A DNA stretch of 64,000 bases from Paenibacillus apiarius (GCF_017052585.1 NZ_JAFFHZ010000001.1:186001-250000); one strand, 5' to 3'. Counted from the stretch's first letter, positions 51,423 through 61,327 are shown. The notes: a model not told the origin generated them from the letters alone. Translations and numbers: made by a program.

Positions 51423-52361
51423 GTGATTCGGTATACATTGGTTAAGCTGTTCTACCTTGTCGTGTCGCTGTGGATTCTAGCTTCGGTAACATTTCTATTA
51501 ATGAAAGCCATTCCGGGCGATCCATTCATGTCGGAAAGAGCGGTCCCGCCAGAAATCAAAGCCCGCCTCATGGCTCAGTACGGGTTGGACAAGCCGTTGC
51601 ACGAACAATATTTCATTTACTTGAACAAGCTGGTGCATGGGGATCTGGGCATCTCCATGAAAATGCAAGATCGCGAAGTCGTGCAGATGATCCGGGATTC
51701 CTTTCCGTACTCGCTGCGGCTCGGCATCGTGGCCATCATCGTCTCCGTTGTCGTCGGCGTGTCATTGGGGATGCTGGCCGCGCTGCGCCACCGCAAGCTT
51801 CTGGATACTTTTTCCATGGTGCTTGCCGTCATTGGCGTGTCTGTTCCGAGCTTTGTGCTCGCCTCCTTTTTTCAATACCTGTTCGGAGTCAAACTCAAAT
51901 GGTTCGCGGTTGTCGGGCTGAACGCTCCGTTAGACTACGTCTTGCCGACGATAGCGCTGTCCGCCCTGCCGATTGCCTTCATCGCCCGCTTGACGCGTTC
52001 CAATATGCTTGAAGTGCTGCATTCCGACTACATTAAGACAGCCAGGTCCAAAGGACTTACCGCTGGAGTCATCGTCCGCAGACACGTCCTGCGCAACGGC
52101 ATATTGCCGGTCGTCACCTATATTGGGCCATTAACCGCCAACGTGGTGACGGGTTCATTTATTATCGAACAAATCTTCGGCATCGGTGGATTGGGCAAAG
52201 TATTCGTCATCAGCATCAGCAACCGGGACTATTCCCTCATTATGGGGATTACGATTTTCTACGGATTAATATTGATGAGTGCTCGTTTCCTCACCGACCT
52301 GGCGTACGGGTTCATTGATCCCCGAATCAAGCTTGGCAATGGAAAGGAGAAAGCGGCATGA
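51423..52361 (+). CDS. oppB: Peptide ABC permease OppB
   Basis: A 312-residue permease with six helices, EAA-type loop (SDYIKTARSKGLTAGVIVRRH near residues 200-220). The start is GTG with AAGGAGG upstream. It forms the translocation channel with OppC, whose ATG overlaps its stop by four bases. Confidence 0.95.
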   Translation: MIRYTLVKLFYLVVSLWILASVTFLLMKAIPGDPFMSERAVPPEIKARLMAQYGLDKPLHEQYFIYLNKLVHGDLGISMKMQDREVVQMIRDSFPYSLRLGIVAIIVSVVVGVSLGMLAALRHRKLLDTFSMVLAVIGVSVPSFVLASFFQYLFGVKLKWFAVVGLNAPLDYVLPTIALSALPIAFIARLTRSNMLEVLHSDYIKTARSKGLTAGVIVRRHVLRNGILPVVTYIGPLTANVVTGSFIIEQIFGIGGLGKVFVISISNRDYSLIMGITIFYGLILMSARFLTDLAYGFIDPRIKLGNGKEKAA

Positions 52362-53308
52362 TTAGCTTTAATAAACGGAATCCCTTGCAGAATCTCCCGG
52401 TAACGGCTGACCATTTCAAAAAGGCATCGATTGACGAACATGCGGCGGAGGCGATCGAACGCGAGAGCATATCCGCATGGCGCGACGCTTGGCTTCGTTT
52501 GCGCAGCAACTGGATTGCAATGACAGGACTCGTCTGCTTGATTCTGCTTATAATAATGGCAATTATCGGACCCTTAATCACGCCTTACGATTATTACACG
52601 AATAACTTGGAGCTTACGAACCTGCCTCCGTCTGCCGAACATTGGTTCGGCACGGACGATCTCGGCCGCGACATGTTCGCCCGCACATGGATGGGCGCCC
52701 GCATTTCCCTCATCGTCGGCTTCTCGGCTGCAGCCATCAACCTCCTTATCGGAGTCATATACGGCGGTATTATGGGATATGCAGGCGGTCGCCTCGATAC
52801 TGTCATGAATAAAGTATCGGAGATCATTTACTCCGTTCCTGACTTGCTAGTTGCGATTTTGCTTGTCGTCGTATTCGAACCGAGTATAACGACAATTATT
52901 TTGGCGCTCTGCGTCACGGGTTGGATCAATATGGCATGGATCGTGCGCGGACAGATGATGCAGCTGAAAAATCAAGAGTTCGTGCTCGCTTCCCGTTCTC
53001 TCGGCGCTGCAGGGTCGAGAATTCTATTCCGCCACCTCATCCCGAACTCGCTTGGACCGATCATCGTGACATTGACGTTGGCCATCCCCAGCGCCATCTT
53101 CAGCGAAGCCGTGTTGAGCTTCCTCGGTCTGGGCGTCCAGCTGCCAGCCGCTTCGTGGGGAACGATGATTAATGATTCGTTGAAGGCAATGGTCATCTAT
53201 CCTTGGCGCATCGCCTTCCCGGCGCTGTTCATCAGCTTGACAATGCTATCATTCAATATGTTCGGCGACGGTCTGCGCGATGCGCTTGACCCGAAGATGA
53301 AGAAATAG
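52358..53308 (+). CDS. oppC: Peptide ABC permease OppC
   Basis: A 316-residue permease with an N-terminal cytoplasmic segment and six helices. HWFGTDDLGRDMFARTWMGA (about residues 88-107) is the family signature, and the EAA loop contains EFVLASRSLGAAGSRILFRHL. The start overlaps the oppB stop (ATGA). It is followed by the two ATPase genes. Confidence 0.95.
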   Translation: MISFNKRNPLQNLPVTADHFKKASIDEHAAEAIERESISAWRDAWLRLRSNWIAMTGLVCLILLIIMAIIGPLITPYDYYTNNLELTNLPPSAEHWFGTDDLGRDMFARTWMGARISLIVGFSAAAINLLIGVIYGGIMGYAGGRLDTVMNKVSEIIYSVPDLLVAILLVVVFEPSITTIILALCVTGWINMAWIVRGQMMQLKNQEFVLASRSLGAAGSRILFRHLIPNSLGPIIVTLTLAIPSAIFSEAVLSFLGLGVQLPAASWGTMINDSLKAMVIYPWRIAFPALFISLTMLSFNMFGDGLRDALDPKMKK

Positions 53309-53329
53309 ACGGCGAGGAGGAAGACAGGA

Positions 53330-54322
53330 ATGCAACCGATATTGGAAGTAAACGACCTGCACGTCTCATTCCACGTTCGCGCAGGTGAGGTTCAGGCACT
53401 TCGAGGAGTCCAGTTCCATGTCAATGCAGGAGAAGCGGTAGCTATCGTAGGAGAGTCGGGCTGCGGCAAGAGCGTCACCGCCCAGTCGATTATGCGTCTG
53501 CTTCCGAGCCCGCCCAGCCGGGTAAAGCATGGCGAAATTCGTTTTAAAGGCAAAGACCTGCTCAAAATAAAAGAGCGCGAAATGCAATCCATTCGCGGTA
53601 AAGATATCGGCATGATCTTCCAAGATCCGATGACGTCGCTGAATCCGACGATGACCATCGGCCGGCAAATCACCGAAGTGTTAATCAAGCATCAGAAATT
53701 AAGCTCTGCTCAGGCAAAAAAACGGGCAGTCGAGATGCTCTCTTTGGTGGGCATCCCGAATCCCGCTTCAAGGTTCGCTCAATATCCGCATGAATTTTCC
53801 GGCGGAATGAGACAACGGGCCATGATTGCCATCGCGCTCGCCTGCAGGCCTTCGCTCCTCATTGCGGATGAGCCGACGACAGCGCTCGATGTGACGATCC
53901 AAGCGCAAATATTGCGTGTCATGAAAAATTTGCAACAAGAATTCGGCACCTCAATCATACTGATTACGCATGACCTTGGTATCGTTGCCGACCTATGCGA
54001 CCGCGTTATCGTCATGTACGCGGGCAAAATAGTCGAGACCGGAACGAAATGGGAAATCTTCAAAAACCCGCAGCATCCTTATACGAAAGGGCTGCTTCGT
54101 TCGCTCCCGCGGCTCGATCAGAAGAAGAGCGAACCGCTCATCCCGATTTACGGAACGCCGCCCGATCTGTTGAAGCCGCCTGCAGGCTGCGGATTTTGCG
54201 CTCGTTGCGATGAAGCGATGCGCATTTGCATCACGCACGAACCCGATGCCACAAGCGTAAGCGCCACGCACCGGGCGAACTGCTGGCTTCTTCATCCGAT
54301 GGCGAAGGAGGTGGCGCAATGA
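53330..54322 (+). CDS. oppD: Peptide ABC ATPase OppD
   Basis: A 330-residue ATPase. Walker A is GESGCGKS (residue about 38), the signature is [15 protein letters not shown] (about 153), Walker B is [12 protein letters not shown] (about 178). The C-terminal Cys cluster ([14 protein letters not shown]) is the oligopeptide-transporter motif, known to hold an iron-sulfur cluster in some homologues. GGAGG precedes the ATG. It dimerises with OppF. Confidence 0.95.
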   Translation: MQPILEVNDLHVSFHVRAGEVQALRGVQFHVNAGEAVAIVGESGCGKSVTAQSIMRLLPSPPSRVKHGEIRFKGKDLLKIKEREMQSIRGKDIGMIFQDPMTSLNPTMTIGRQITEVLIKHQKLSSAQAKKRAVEMLSLVGIPNPASRFAQYPHEFSGGMRQRAMIAIALACRPSLLIADEPTTALDVTIQAQILRVMKNLQQEFGTSIILITHDLGIVADLCDRVIVMYAGKIVETGTKWEIFKNPQHPYTKGLLRSLPRLDQKKSEPLIPIYGTPPDLLKPPAGCGFCARCDEAMRICITHEPDATSVSATHRANCWLLHPMAKEVAQ

Positions 54323-55278
54323 GCGGCGAAACGCTATTGGAAGTCAATTCGTTGCGCAAGTTTTTCAATCTTGGACACGGCAACATCTTAAAAGCGGTAA
54401 ATGACGTCAGCTTTACGATTCGGCGCGGCGAAACGTTAGGCATGGTAGGTGAATCCGGTTGCGGCAAGTCAACCGCAGGCCGCACGATTTTGCGCCTGTA
54501 TGAGCCGACGCAAGGACAAGTCAAGTATAACGGCACCAACATATATGGAATCAAGCGCGGGCGAATGAAGGCGTTGCGGCGCGAGATGCAAATGATCTTT
54601 CAAGACCCGTATGCCTCGTTGAATCCGCGCATGACGATAACCGATATTATCGGCGAGGCGCTGGATATTCATGGTCTTGCCGGCAGCCGTTCGGCCCGCA
54701 AGAAGCGGGTCGAGGATCTGCTCGATCTGGTCGGGCTCAACCCGGATCATGCCACGCGCTACCCGCACGAGTTCTCGGGCGGACAGCGCCAACGTATCGG
54801 AATTGCGCGCGCGCTTGCCGTCGACCCGAAATTCATCATTTGTGATGAGCCGATTTCAGCGCTTGACGTGTCCATCCAAGCGCAGATCGTCAACCTGCTC
54901 CAAGACTTGCAGAAGCGGTTCGGGCTTACCTACTTGTTCATCGCCCACGACCTGTCCATGGTGAAGCATATTAGTGATCGGGTGGCCGTCATGTATTTAG
55001 GGAAAATGGTTGAGCTGTCTGACAGCGAGAGCATTTATGCGGAGCCGCTTCACCCGTATACCCGCGCGCTCATGTCTGCCATTCCGGTGCCAGACCCGGA
55101 AATTGAAGCGCAGAAAGAACGAATCGTGCTTACCGGCGAGCTGCCCAGCCCAATTCACCCGCCAAGCGGCTGCTACTTCCGTACGCGCTGTCCGCTTGCT
55201 TCGGAACAATGCGCGCAATCAGAACCGCCGTTCCGCGAAGCGAAGCCGGGCCACTTCGTGGCTTGTCATCTCGTCTAG
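54319..55278 (+). CDS. oppF: Peptide ABC ATPase OppF
   Basis: A 319-residue ATPase. Walker A is GESGCGKST (about residue 49), the signature is [15 protein letters not shown] (about 153), Walker B is [12 protein letters not shown] (about 173). The C-terminal [12 protein letters not shown] segment is typical. The ATG at 54319 overlaps the oppD stop and has GGAGGTGG upstream; a longer frame from 54226 is rejected. It ends the opp operon. Confidence 0.95.
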   Translation: MSGETLLEVNSLRKFFNLGHGNILKAVNDVSFTIRRGETLGMVGESGCGKSTAGRTILRLYEPTQGQVKYNGTNIYGIKRGRMKALRREMQMIFQDPYASLNPRMTITDIIGEALDIHGLAGSRSARKKRVEDLLDLVGLNPDHATRYPHEFSGGQRQRIGIARALAVDPKFIICDEPISALDVSIQAQIVNLLQDLQKRFGLTYLFIAHDLSMVKHISDRVAVMYLGKMVELSDSESIYAEPLHPYTRALMSAIPVPDPEIEAQKERIVLTGELPSPIHPPSGCYFRTRCPLASEQCAQSEPPFREAKPGHFVACHLV

Positions 55279-55290
55279 TTGCAAAGCCAA

Positions 55291-55339
55291 AGGCAGAGAC
55301 ACCTGCGCCCCTATGAGGGGCTGCAAAGTACTCTGCCTT
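55291..55339 (+). terminator. opp operon terminator
   Basis: AGGCAGAG and CTCTGCCTT close a stem around an inner GCGCCCCT-ATG-AGGGGC hairpin. Confidence 0.75.
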
Positions 55340-55635
55340 CCGTATGCCTGATACATTTTTCACCTTATCGACCAGCTATTGCCCATTGTTTCACATTGAA
55401 ATGCCCTTTTGCATTCCATCAGTTGCCGCTTTTGATAGATATTCGACAATTTCAATCTGTCGGACAAGCTGCCAAGTACTTCTCTCCATCCTCCCTTTTG
55501 TTCAGAAGAGGCATCCCTCTGTATGGATGAAGCTAACTTTGCTGCGCCTGTCTCAAGTAACATTGCTTCTCAGGCAATGCAGCAACCATCACCGTTAGAT
55601 GGCACGGCCGAGTTCCTGAGACATACAGAAACATG
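55340..55635. other. Intergenic region, possible coding remnants
   Basis: About 300 bases. A plus-strand stretch near 55430-55490 reads like part of an HTH (IRQFQSVGQAAKYF), but the frame has no start signal and no continuation. It may be gene debris. No RNA motif seen. Confidence 0.4.
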
Positions 55636-55892
55636 CAGCCTGTTCGAAACCGTTCCTTCCCACTGGGTGCAGACAGGAGTGGAACCGGCGAAGTGTAAAA
55701 GCGCATTTGTTTTTGCGAAAGACCGCCCTTTTAGGTGCTTGAACTGCAAATATGCAGTACAAAACAAGAAAATTTCCATTATTTATGTGATTATATGAAA
55801 ATGAACTGCACGTTTGCAGTCAGCGTGACGAAAAAAGCAAAAAGGGACTTCTAAAATGTATACTTGCAGTTGGAGCTGCACTCTCCCGCTAT
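55636..55892. repeat. Dispersed hairpin repeat, copy B
   Basis: An uninterrupted copy of the repeat split by the IS at 2557-4386. Conserved blocks occur in the same order and spacing. Hairpins GAACTGCA-AATA-TGCAGT (55741-55758) and GAACTGCA-CGTT-TGCAGT (55803-55820) are present. The unit that the IS hit in copy A is here AGTG...CATT, where the sequence has changed but a short stem is kept. Confidence 0.8.
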
Positions 55893-56002
55893 TTTATCAA
55901 CCGTCCGAACAACTATTAGGATTTCAGGTAAATGATGTTCAATAATCATCAACCTTCTAATGGTTGTCCAAAGACCGCCATTCTACCATGCCCTTGCATG
56001 CG
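55893..56002. other. Intergenic, nothing recognised
   Basis: Short spacer between the repeat and the end of the convergent flavoprotein gene; no clear hairpin terminator. Confidence 0.4.
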
Positions 56003-57073
56003 CTATTCAAATGCAACGAGCAGCGAATGATGACATACCGTATGCAGGTCCCTAAAAATTTGATTTAATGCCGTATCCTCCATCACCGCATGAATGCCCA
56101 TATAAGGGAAGATGGAATCCGCGCATGATAGAGCTGCGCTGCCGGTCTGCTTGCACTGGCGCGATACCCGCATGCTCTCTTCTTCTGAGAGGGGTTGGCC
56201 GTTCACATGCCGTGCCCACGATTCCTCAATGACATCGTAGAATTGCTTCACCGAATGGGCAAGCAGCGCATCCATCTTATCGATTTTCCCTCGAACCGCT
56301 GCATAGCGATTTACAGTCGAGCTCTCCCATGCTTCCTTATTCCGTTCCAGAATGAGCCTTGCTTCATCCAAAAAGTGTCGGCTAACCCCGATGCTTACAG
56401 CCGCAAACGAAGCTTCGGCAAACGGCAGAAACGGATACGTATACACAGGATCGGCATAGACGTCTGCCGGTTGGCTAATATCGAAGGTCATCTCCTCGGG
56501 AACGAATAGCTCGTTCACGGCGATGGAATGGCTTTCCGTCGCCTTCAAGCCAAAGGCTTTCCAATCTTTTATAATCTCGATTTGATCCGGCCAAAAAATA
56601 AAGGAGCGAATTTGCGGTGTCGCGCTGCTGTCCCCCGTATCTACGATACAATTGGCCGTAAAGACCGTCGCATGCGTGGAGCCGCTGCAAAATTTCCATC
56701 GTCCGCTTACTGTATACCCGCCTTCCACTTGCTTCGCTGTTCCAGAAGGATGTCCCGAGCCAGCAACGACCGCTTGCGGACTGGCGAATACTGCCCGCGC
56801 TACCGAAGGCGCTACGAACGGCGCAAAAAATCCGCCGCCCGATCCGATTGTAATCAGCCAACCGAAGCTGCCATTAATCCAAGATGCATGTTCAAACCAC
56901 TTCAGCGCCTCCGGCAAAGGCGTCATAAGTCCGTCAAGCTGCCGTGGAACAAACAGCTTGAATAAGCCCCGCTCGTAAATCCAATTCAAAAACTGCTGCG
57001 GCAGCTTGCCCTTCGTCTCCATCTCGAGGGCTTGACTGCGTATCTCCTCAATCTCTTCTGCAGTAAAAGTCAT
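56003..57073 (-). CDS. Acyl-CoA-dehydrogenase-fold flavoprotein
   Basis: A 356-residue protein with the three-part ACAD fold. GSGHPSGTAKQVEGGYTVSGRWKFCSG (pieces near residues 105-130) is the beta-domain segment, and the C-terminal four-helix part has a SADSIFPYMGIHAVMED-like end. The layout is that of the HsaA/DszC flavin-dependent monooxygenase branch rather than of a true fatty acyl-CoA dehydrogenase, because no catalytic Glu is apparent. ATG at 57073 has GGAGA nine bases upstream; the longer frame to 57220 adds 49 residues without a domain. The substrate and partner reductase are unknown. Confidence 0.85.
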   Translation of the reverse strand: MTFTAEEIEEIRSQALEMETKGKLPQQFLNWIYERGLFKLFVPRQLDGLMTPLPEALKWFEHASWINGSFGWLITIGSGGGFFAPFVAPSVARAVFASPQAVVAGSGHPSGTAKQVEGGYTVSGRWKFCSGSTHATVFTANCIVDTGDSSATPQIRSFIFWPDQIEIIKDWKAFGLKATESHSIAVNELFVPEEMTFDISQPADVYADPVYTYPFLPFAEASFAAVSIGVSRHFLDEARLILERNKEAWESSTVNRYAAVRGKIDKMDALLAHSVKQFYDVIEESWARHVNGQPLSEEESMRVSRQCKQTGSAALSCADSIFPYMGIHAVMEDTALNQIFRDLHTVCHHSLLVAFE

Positions 57074-57183
57074 CTTCATCCATCTCCAATCTCTGCCACA
57101 TGCGAAAAAGGATTGGTCTCTCCGCAATAACATAGAAAGAACGCAATCCAAATCTCCAAAACTACTATTTATTATAATATAAG

Positions 57184-57645
57184 TTATAGCTGAAGGCGCA
57201 ATCGAATCATATCCCGGCACGGAATACCGTTTTCCTCAATCGGCTCCTCGTAATGAATCGTGAAGAAATCGGAATCTACGCCGCAAATGCGAAACCCGCA
57301 CTTCTGATATAGGGCCAACTGGTCCAGACTGGAATTGCCCGTGCCCACTTCAAGCACGTCATATCCGAGCTCCTTCGCCGCATGTACCGCATGCATGACG
57401 AGCCGTTTGCCATAGCCACGGCCTTGCCACGCTTCGGCCACCGCCACGTTCACCAGCTCAAGCGTGTGCGGCCGCGTCGGCAGCAGCAGCATGGCTCCCA
57501 TCGTTGTTCCTTCCTTTTCGATAATGAAGCCATGGCTTCGATCCAGATAGCTGTATACCGCTGCTTCTTCGGGATCTGCAAGCAGCAGAAGCTCCATCGG
57601 AATGTCGCGGTTGTTTTCGATTGCTGTAATTTGTACTGACATCAT
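57184..57645 (-). CDS. GNAT-family N-acetyltransferase
   Basis: A 153-residue acetyltransferase. VAVAEAWQGRGYGKRLVMHAV (around residues 70-90) holds the acetyl-CoA loop Q-G-R-G-Y-G-K. ATG at 57645 follows GAGGAGA. The substrate is not predictable. It is one of several GNAT genes in the 46.8-61.2 kb part of the window. Confidence 0.9.
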   Translation of the reverse strand: MMSVQITAIENNRDIPMELLLLADPEEAAVYSYLDRSHGFIIEKEGTTMGAMLLLPTRPHTLELVNVAVAEAWQGRGYGKRLVMHAVHAAKELGYDVLEVGTGNSSLDQLALYQKCGFRICGVDSDFFTIHYEEPIEENGIPCRDMIRLRLQL

Positions 57646-57748
57646 TTCATTTCTCCTCTCGAACGAAGCAGAGCGCCACGGCTCCCTCGTTCGGTTCATT
57701 TGAAGCGGTGTTGAACAACGGTCTGCTTGAACGCTTGCTTCATGGGAT

Positions 57749-58036
57749 TCAAGCTGTCCGGATGCCTTCTTCGACATATGTGCCGTGCTCCAAATAATGC
57801 TTGTAAATATGAAAAAATACGCGCATGCCGGCAAAGAAGTTCTCATCGTGCGGACATTTTTGAATTAAATAAACGGCATCTTCTATCGCGGGGCTTTCCC
57901 CTCGTGCCAACATGGCATGGTGCTGCTCAAAGTCCACTTCGAACAAACCGCCCATGTCGCCGAGCGTCTGGCCGTAGGCATACAACGCGCTTGAACCGTC
58001 CATTTCTTGCAGTCTGTAGCATAATGCAGTTGCCAT
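57749..58036 (-). CDS. Small conserved-looking protein, unknown
   Basis: A 95-residue soluble, mostly helical and acidic protein. ATG at 58036 has AGGTGA five bases upstream. I do not recognise a domain; HDENFFAGMRVFFHIYKHYLEHG suggests a helical pair. It lies 49 bp downstream of a methyltransferase gene on the same strand. Confidence 0.65.
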   Translation of the reverse strand: MATALCYRLQEMDGSSALYAYGQTLGDMGGLFEVDFEQHHAMLARGESPAIEDAVYLIQKCPHDENFFAGMRVFFHIYKHYLEHGTYVEEGIRTA

Positions 58037-58084
58037 TTGAATCACCTGCTCGTTAGATTATCATGTCATCGTCATCATTTCGAG

Positions 58085-58897
58085 TCATGTCGCATGAAGC
58101 GGCGCTTCTTTGCTGGCAACAATATAGAAGCGGTGGCATGTCGCATCGAAAAATCCTTGACGAGTCACACGTTTATGCAATTGTCCCAACGGTTCCCTAT
58201 AAGCCGTTACCGAAAAATCCGGGATTTGCCAAGGGATGGCCTTCAAATAAAATACGATCGCTCCCACATCAAAAAATCGGGTAAACGTCCGTTCTTCATC
58301 CTGCTTCAGCACCGCGAAGCCGGCTTCTTCAAGCTGACCGGCGGCAGCCGCACAATTCCAATCGGCGTATTCGAACGGGGGAACGCACATGGCCTCGTTC
58401 ATTTCCTTATCGTTGTCCCCTCCGACTTGCTGCGTCAGAAAGATGCCGCCCGGCTTCAAGATCCGCCACAGTTCAAGCGCGGAAAAGGATTCGTGCCGGT
58501 TCACCACCAGATCGAACTGGGCATCGGCAAAGGGCAGCCGTTCATCGTCGTCATACGGCAACACCTGTACCCCAAGCGGCTCCAAACGTCTTTTCGCAAC
58601 GGCTACATTAGGCGGATAGCCTTCGGTTGCGCACGTATGTACGGGCAGCGGCTGCATGGAGGCGAGGAATTCTCCGCCTCCCGTTCCCATGTCGAGCATC
58701 GCCTGGCTTCTGCGCATCAGCCTCTCGGCCATGCCGGCATAGTTCCACCGGACCGGACACTCTTGCATCCTTCCTTTTTGCGTCAAGCAGGAAAAATCCC
58801 AGCCGGAGAATGTCTGTTCCTCATTTTCAAGAATATGTTCAAAGGAAGGCTCGTTGAGCCACTGCACAACATCACGGCTTGCGGCTGCATATCCCAT
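58085..58897 (-). CDS. Class I SAM-dependent methyltransferase
   Basis: A 270-residue methyltransferase with the SAM-binding motif MLDMGTGGGEF at about residues 67-77 and the acidic motif II-type segment PFADAQFDLVVNRHE (about 120). RILKPGGIFLTQQVGG is the post-III region. AAGGAGG precedes the ATG. The substrate is not predictable. It belongs to a stretch of three same-strand genes with the next methyltransferase. Confidence 0.88.
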   Translation of the reverse strand: MGYAAASRDVVQWLNEPSFEHILENEEQTFSGWDFSCLTQKGRMQECPVRWNYAGMAERLMRRSQAMLDMGTGGGEFLASMQPLPVHTCATEGYPPNVAVAKRRLEPLGVQVLPYDDDERLPFADAQFDLVVNRHESFSALELWRILKPGGIFLTQQVGGDNDKEMNEAMCVPPFEYADWNCAAAAGQLEEAGFAVLKQDEERTFTRFFDVGAIVFYLKAIPWQIPDFSVTAYREPLGQLHKRVTRQGFFDATCHRFYIVASKEAPLHAT

Positions 58898-58944
58898 ACT
58901 TATGCCTCCTTCTATTCATCGGAAATGAAATACAAATACGATAT

Positions 58945-59799
58945 TTACCGTTTGACCCCTGCCGCAATCATATGCGGGCTCATCCCCATTATGCTGTTCT
59001 CTGCTTCAACCTGCCGGCTTAATTGGATTAACCGGTTGCGGCTGGATTCCTCAGACCACTTCTCCTCGAAGGTCGGAATAATCCAGACTGGGCCCTCCAC
59101 TGCCAGCGTTCGCAAATGCTCCAGCCCCGCTGCTTCCATTTCTTCTTGCAATTCGTTCGGCAAATGAAAGTAGGATCGCCCAATCCCCCCCGGATACATG
59201 TCTGGACATACCTGCTGGCCTTCGCTTATTTCACGTTCGATCATGAACATGAACTCATCCTCGTTAATAAGCTGAGTATCTTCGCCATTATCTTTGCCGT
59301 ACACAGACAAACCGTAGAGCATCGAACCATACCGTGACATGGCTGCTGCAATCAGGATGCCTCCGTCCTTGAGCAGGCGCTGCGCCTCCGCAAGCGCCGC
59401 GATGCGGTCCTCCCGTTCGGTCAAATGATACAGCGGCCCCATTAGAAGCACGACATCGGCAGACTTGTCCGCTCTCGCAATCTGGCGCGTATCGGTGGCT
59501 TCAATGCTGTAGATGGGATGAGCAAGCTGCTCATTAAGCTCGGCTGCCTTTGCTGTCGAGCTGGAAGCCGGCTTGAACATATGCACCTCGTGTCCTTGCT
59601 CAGCAAGCCAACCGGAATAGGCCCCGGCTTCACCCCCGATATTATAGATGACGAGTCCGCTTCCAGTGATGTAACGGGAAATAATTTCTTTGGAACGTTC
59701 AAACTCAAGCTTTGCAATACCGCGTGAGAACCTCTTCTTTTCCGGGTCTTGATTGTTGTATGACATAATGTGGTCCATCTCTTTTACACGGTTATCCAT
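58945..59799 (-). CDS. Class I SAM-dependent methyltransferase
   Basis: A 284-residue methyltransferase. The SAM motif is VIYNIGGEAGAYSGWLAEQG (about residue 50), with VLLMGPLYHLTEREDR and LLKDGGILIAAA downstream. The start is given as ATG 59799; an internal ATG (about residue 8 or 12) is possible. The substrate is unknown. It is 47 bp upstream of the other methyltransferase gene. Confidence 0.88.
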   Translation of the reverse strand: MDNRVKEMDHIMSYNNQDPEKKRFSRGIAKLEFERSKEIISRYITGSGLVIYNIGGEAGAYSGWLAEQGHEVHMFKPASSSTAKAAELNEQLAHPIYSIEATDTRQIARADKSADVVLLMGPLYHLTEREDRIAALAEAQRLLKDGGILIAAAMSRYGSMLYGLSVYGKDNGEDTQLINEDEFMFMIEREISEGQQVCPDMYPGGIGRSYFHLPNELQEEMEAAGLEHLRTLAVEGPVWIIPTFEEKWSEESSRNRLIQLSRQVEAENSIMGMSPHMIAAGVKR

Positions 59800-59947
59800 T
59801 AATGATCACCACCACGCAAGGAAGCTTCTCCATAATAACCCGTTCCTTCCGCGTATCCTTTCTTCACCGGATGATGTCCATTCCCTGGTGACGCTTACAT
59901 GTGTGATAGGGCTTGAACGATGCTGCAAGTCCGGTTCGAGCCGCTTT

Positions 59948-60463
59948 TTATATTGTTTTCAAATCATTCCATTGCAAAACGATTTCCGTATGGCGCTCTC
60001 CGCCGATTGCAATCTCCGTATTACCGATGGCTTCCGCACCAATGCGGCGGTAGAAATGGAGTGCTCCGTTTCCTTCCAACACCCATACAAGCATGCTCGT
60101 GAACCCGCTCTCAAGCATGCGCCTGGCAAACGCCTGCACCAATTTTCTTCCAAAACCTTGCCCCTGCGCCTGCTCCAATAAATATAGGGCATACAGCTCC
60201 GCTCGGCCGGGATATTCCGCGCTGCGGCTTGGTCCGCCCATGGCAAACCCGACCACCTGCCCGTTCGGGTCTTCCAGGATCAAAAGACATTTGTCCGCAG
60301 TCAGTTGTTCCATGGTTTGCGTCCACATTTGCTTCCGTGATTCAATGGACAGGCCGCTTAAAAATTCATCGGACACAAGACCATGATAGGTCGTACGCCA
60401 GCTTTCCACATGCACACGGGCAATATTTGCGGCATCTTTCGCTTCGGCATCGCGAATCATCAT
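59948..60463 (-). CDS. GNAT-family N-acetyltransferase
   Basis: A 171-residue acetyltransferase. LLEQAQGQGFGRKLVQAFARRM (about 93-114) is the acetyl-CoA loop, and GALHFYRRIGAEAIG closes the fold. ATG at 60463 follows AAGGAGAGG; the longer frame to 60556 overlaps the next gene and is rejected. Substrate unknown. Confidence 0.9.
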   Translation of the reverse strand: MMIRDAEAKDAANIARVHVESWRTTYHGLVSDEFLSGLSIESRKQMWTQTMEQLTADKCLLILEDPNGQVVGFAMGGPSRSAEYPGRAELYALYLLEQAQGQGFGRKLVQAFARRMLESGFTSMLVWVLEGNGALHFYRRIGAEAIGNTEIAIGGERHTEIVLQWNDLKTI

Positions 60464-60512
60464 CGCAGCCTCTCCTTCCGTTCCGTCCACACCGCACAGA
60501 GTGGATCTATCG

Positions 60513-60767
60513 TTATCCCCTGTCATGCAGCGGCCTATGCAGCGCATACAGGTCATCTTCCAAGTTCATCATCCGCTCGGTTATCAGCTTTCTTGCGTCT
60601 TCCAGCGCTTGGTTATACATGTATGGCCCTAACAGCGCCATCATATCATCGACAGTCTCTTCGGCCGCAATGTCGCCCATCGCTTCGCCGCGTTCATGTT
60701 CAAAATAACGCTTCATCTGCTCCGTCAGTTGTTTTTTTTGTTCTCTAGGCAGTTTAATCGGAATCAA
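60513..60767 (-). CDS. DUF2164-family protein
   Basis: An 84-residue soluble protein that fits the DUF2164 pattern (IKLPREQKKQLTEQMKRYF; LGPYMYNQALEDARKLITERM; LEDDLYAL). TTG at 60767 has AGGAGG nine bases upstream and gives the usual family start; the longer frame to 60860 is not needed. Function unknown. It is transcribed just before the GNAT gene. Confidence 0.8.
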   Translation of the reverse strand: MIPIKLPREQKKQLTEQMKRYFEHERGEAMGDIAAEETVDDMMALLGPYMYNQALEDARKLITERMMNLEDDLYALHRPLHDRG

Positions 60768-60944
60768 GACAAGATTCCTCCTTCTCGGGGTGATGATTCC
60801 ACTATAGTCTATCATATAGATGCGTATTTCTGTGAGAAAATAACCGTGCGTGCCAAACATAGCTATCAGGCTTTAATCTTTTTAGAGAGAGAACTGTGCA
60901 TCGTACAGCTTGGACTCGGCCTGCTCTTTTCCAATCGTGTTTGC

Positions 60945-61219
60945 TCATTGCCCTACGGTCGTTAATTTCATATTTTCTTTCAAAATGAGACGATTAACAA
61001 TCGCATCCATATCCGGTTCCGGTACCGATGCAACGTCCAATACCGATTCAAATAGATGACGGTCGGCAGCATAACCTAGTTTTTCGGCAAAACGAAGCGC
61101 ATGCGGGTCGTTATCTCTGACTTCCACATTCAGCTTTGTTGCTCCAGCTTCTTCCGCCCAAGCTAGCAAGACGTTCATAGTCCTGCGGCAAATTCAGTCT
61201 GCGCAACGAAGTTAAGCAT
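60945..61219 (-). pseudogene. Decayed GNAT acetyltransferase
   Basis: The last 77 codons (from an ATG at 61178) are a GNAT C-terminus (AGATKLNVEVRDNDPHALRFAEKLGY). The region upstream encodes, in another frame, an N-terminal piece (LRRLNLPQDYERLA) with an AAGAGG-ATG start at about 61219. The central 80-100 residues with the acetyl-CoA loop are missing. The gene was broken by an internal deletion and frame change. Confidence 0.7.
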
Positions 61220-61327
61220 GCTGTTCCTCTTTTCTAAGTTAAGATGTTCACTTTGCCAGTTGCTTGGCCCGCCAACCGGCACATGAACCTTTCCCAAGTG
61301 TTCTGTGTCATGACCTTCCGTCTTGCG

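Noticed and set aside
55340..55635. Possible HTH remnant near 55430-55490
   Set aside because: A 14-residue resemblance only; no frame continues it.
58037..59167. A 376-codon plus-strand frame
   Set aside because: It is antisense to two methyltransferase genes with clear SAM motifs.
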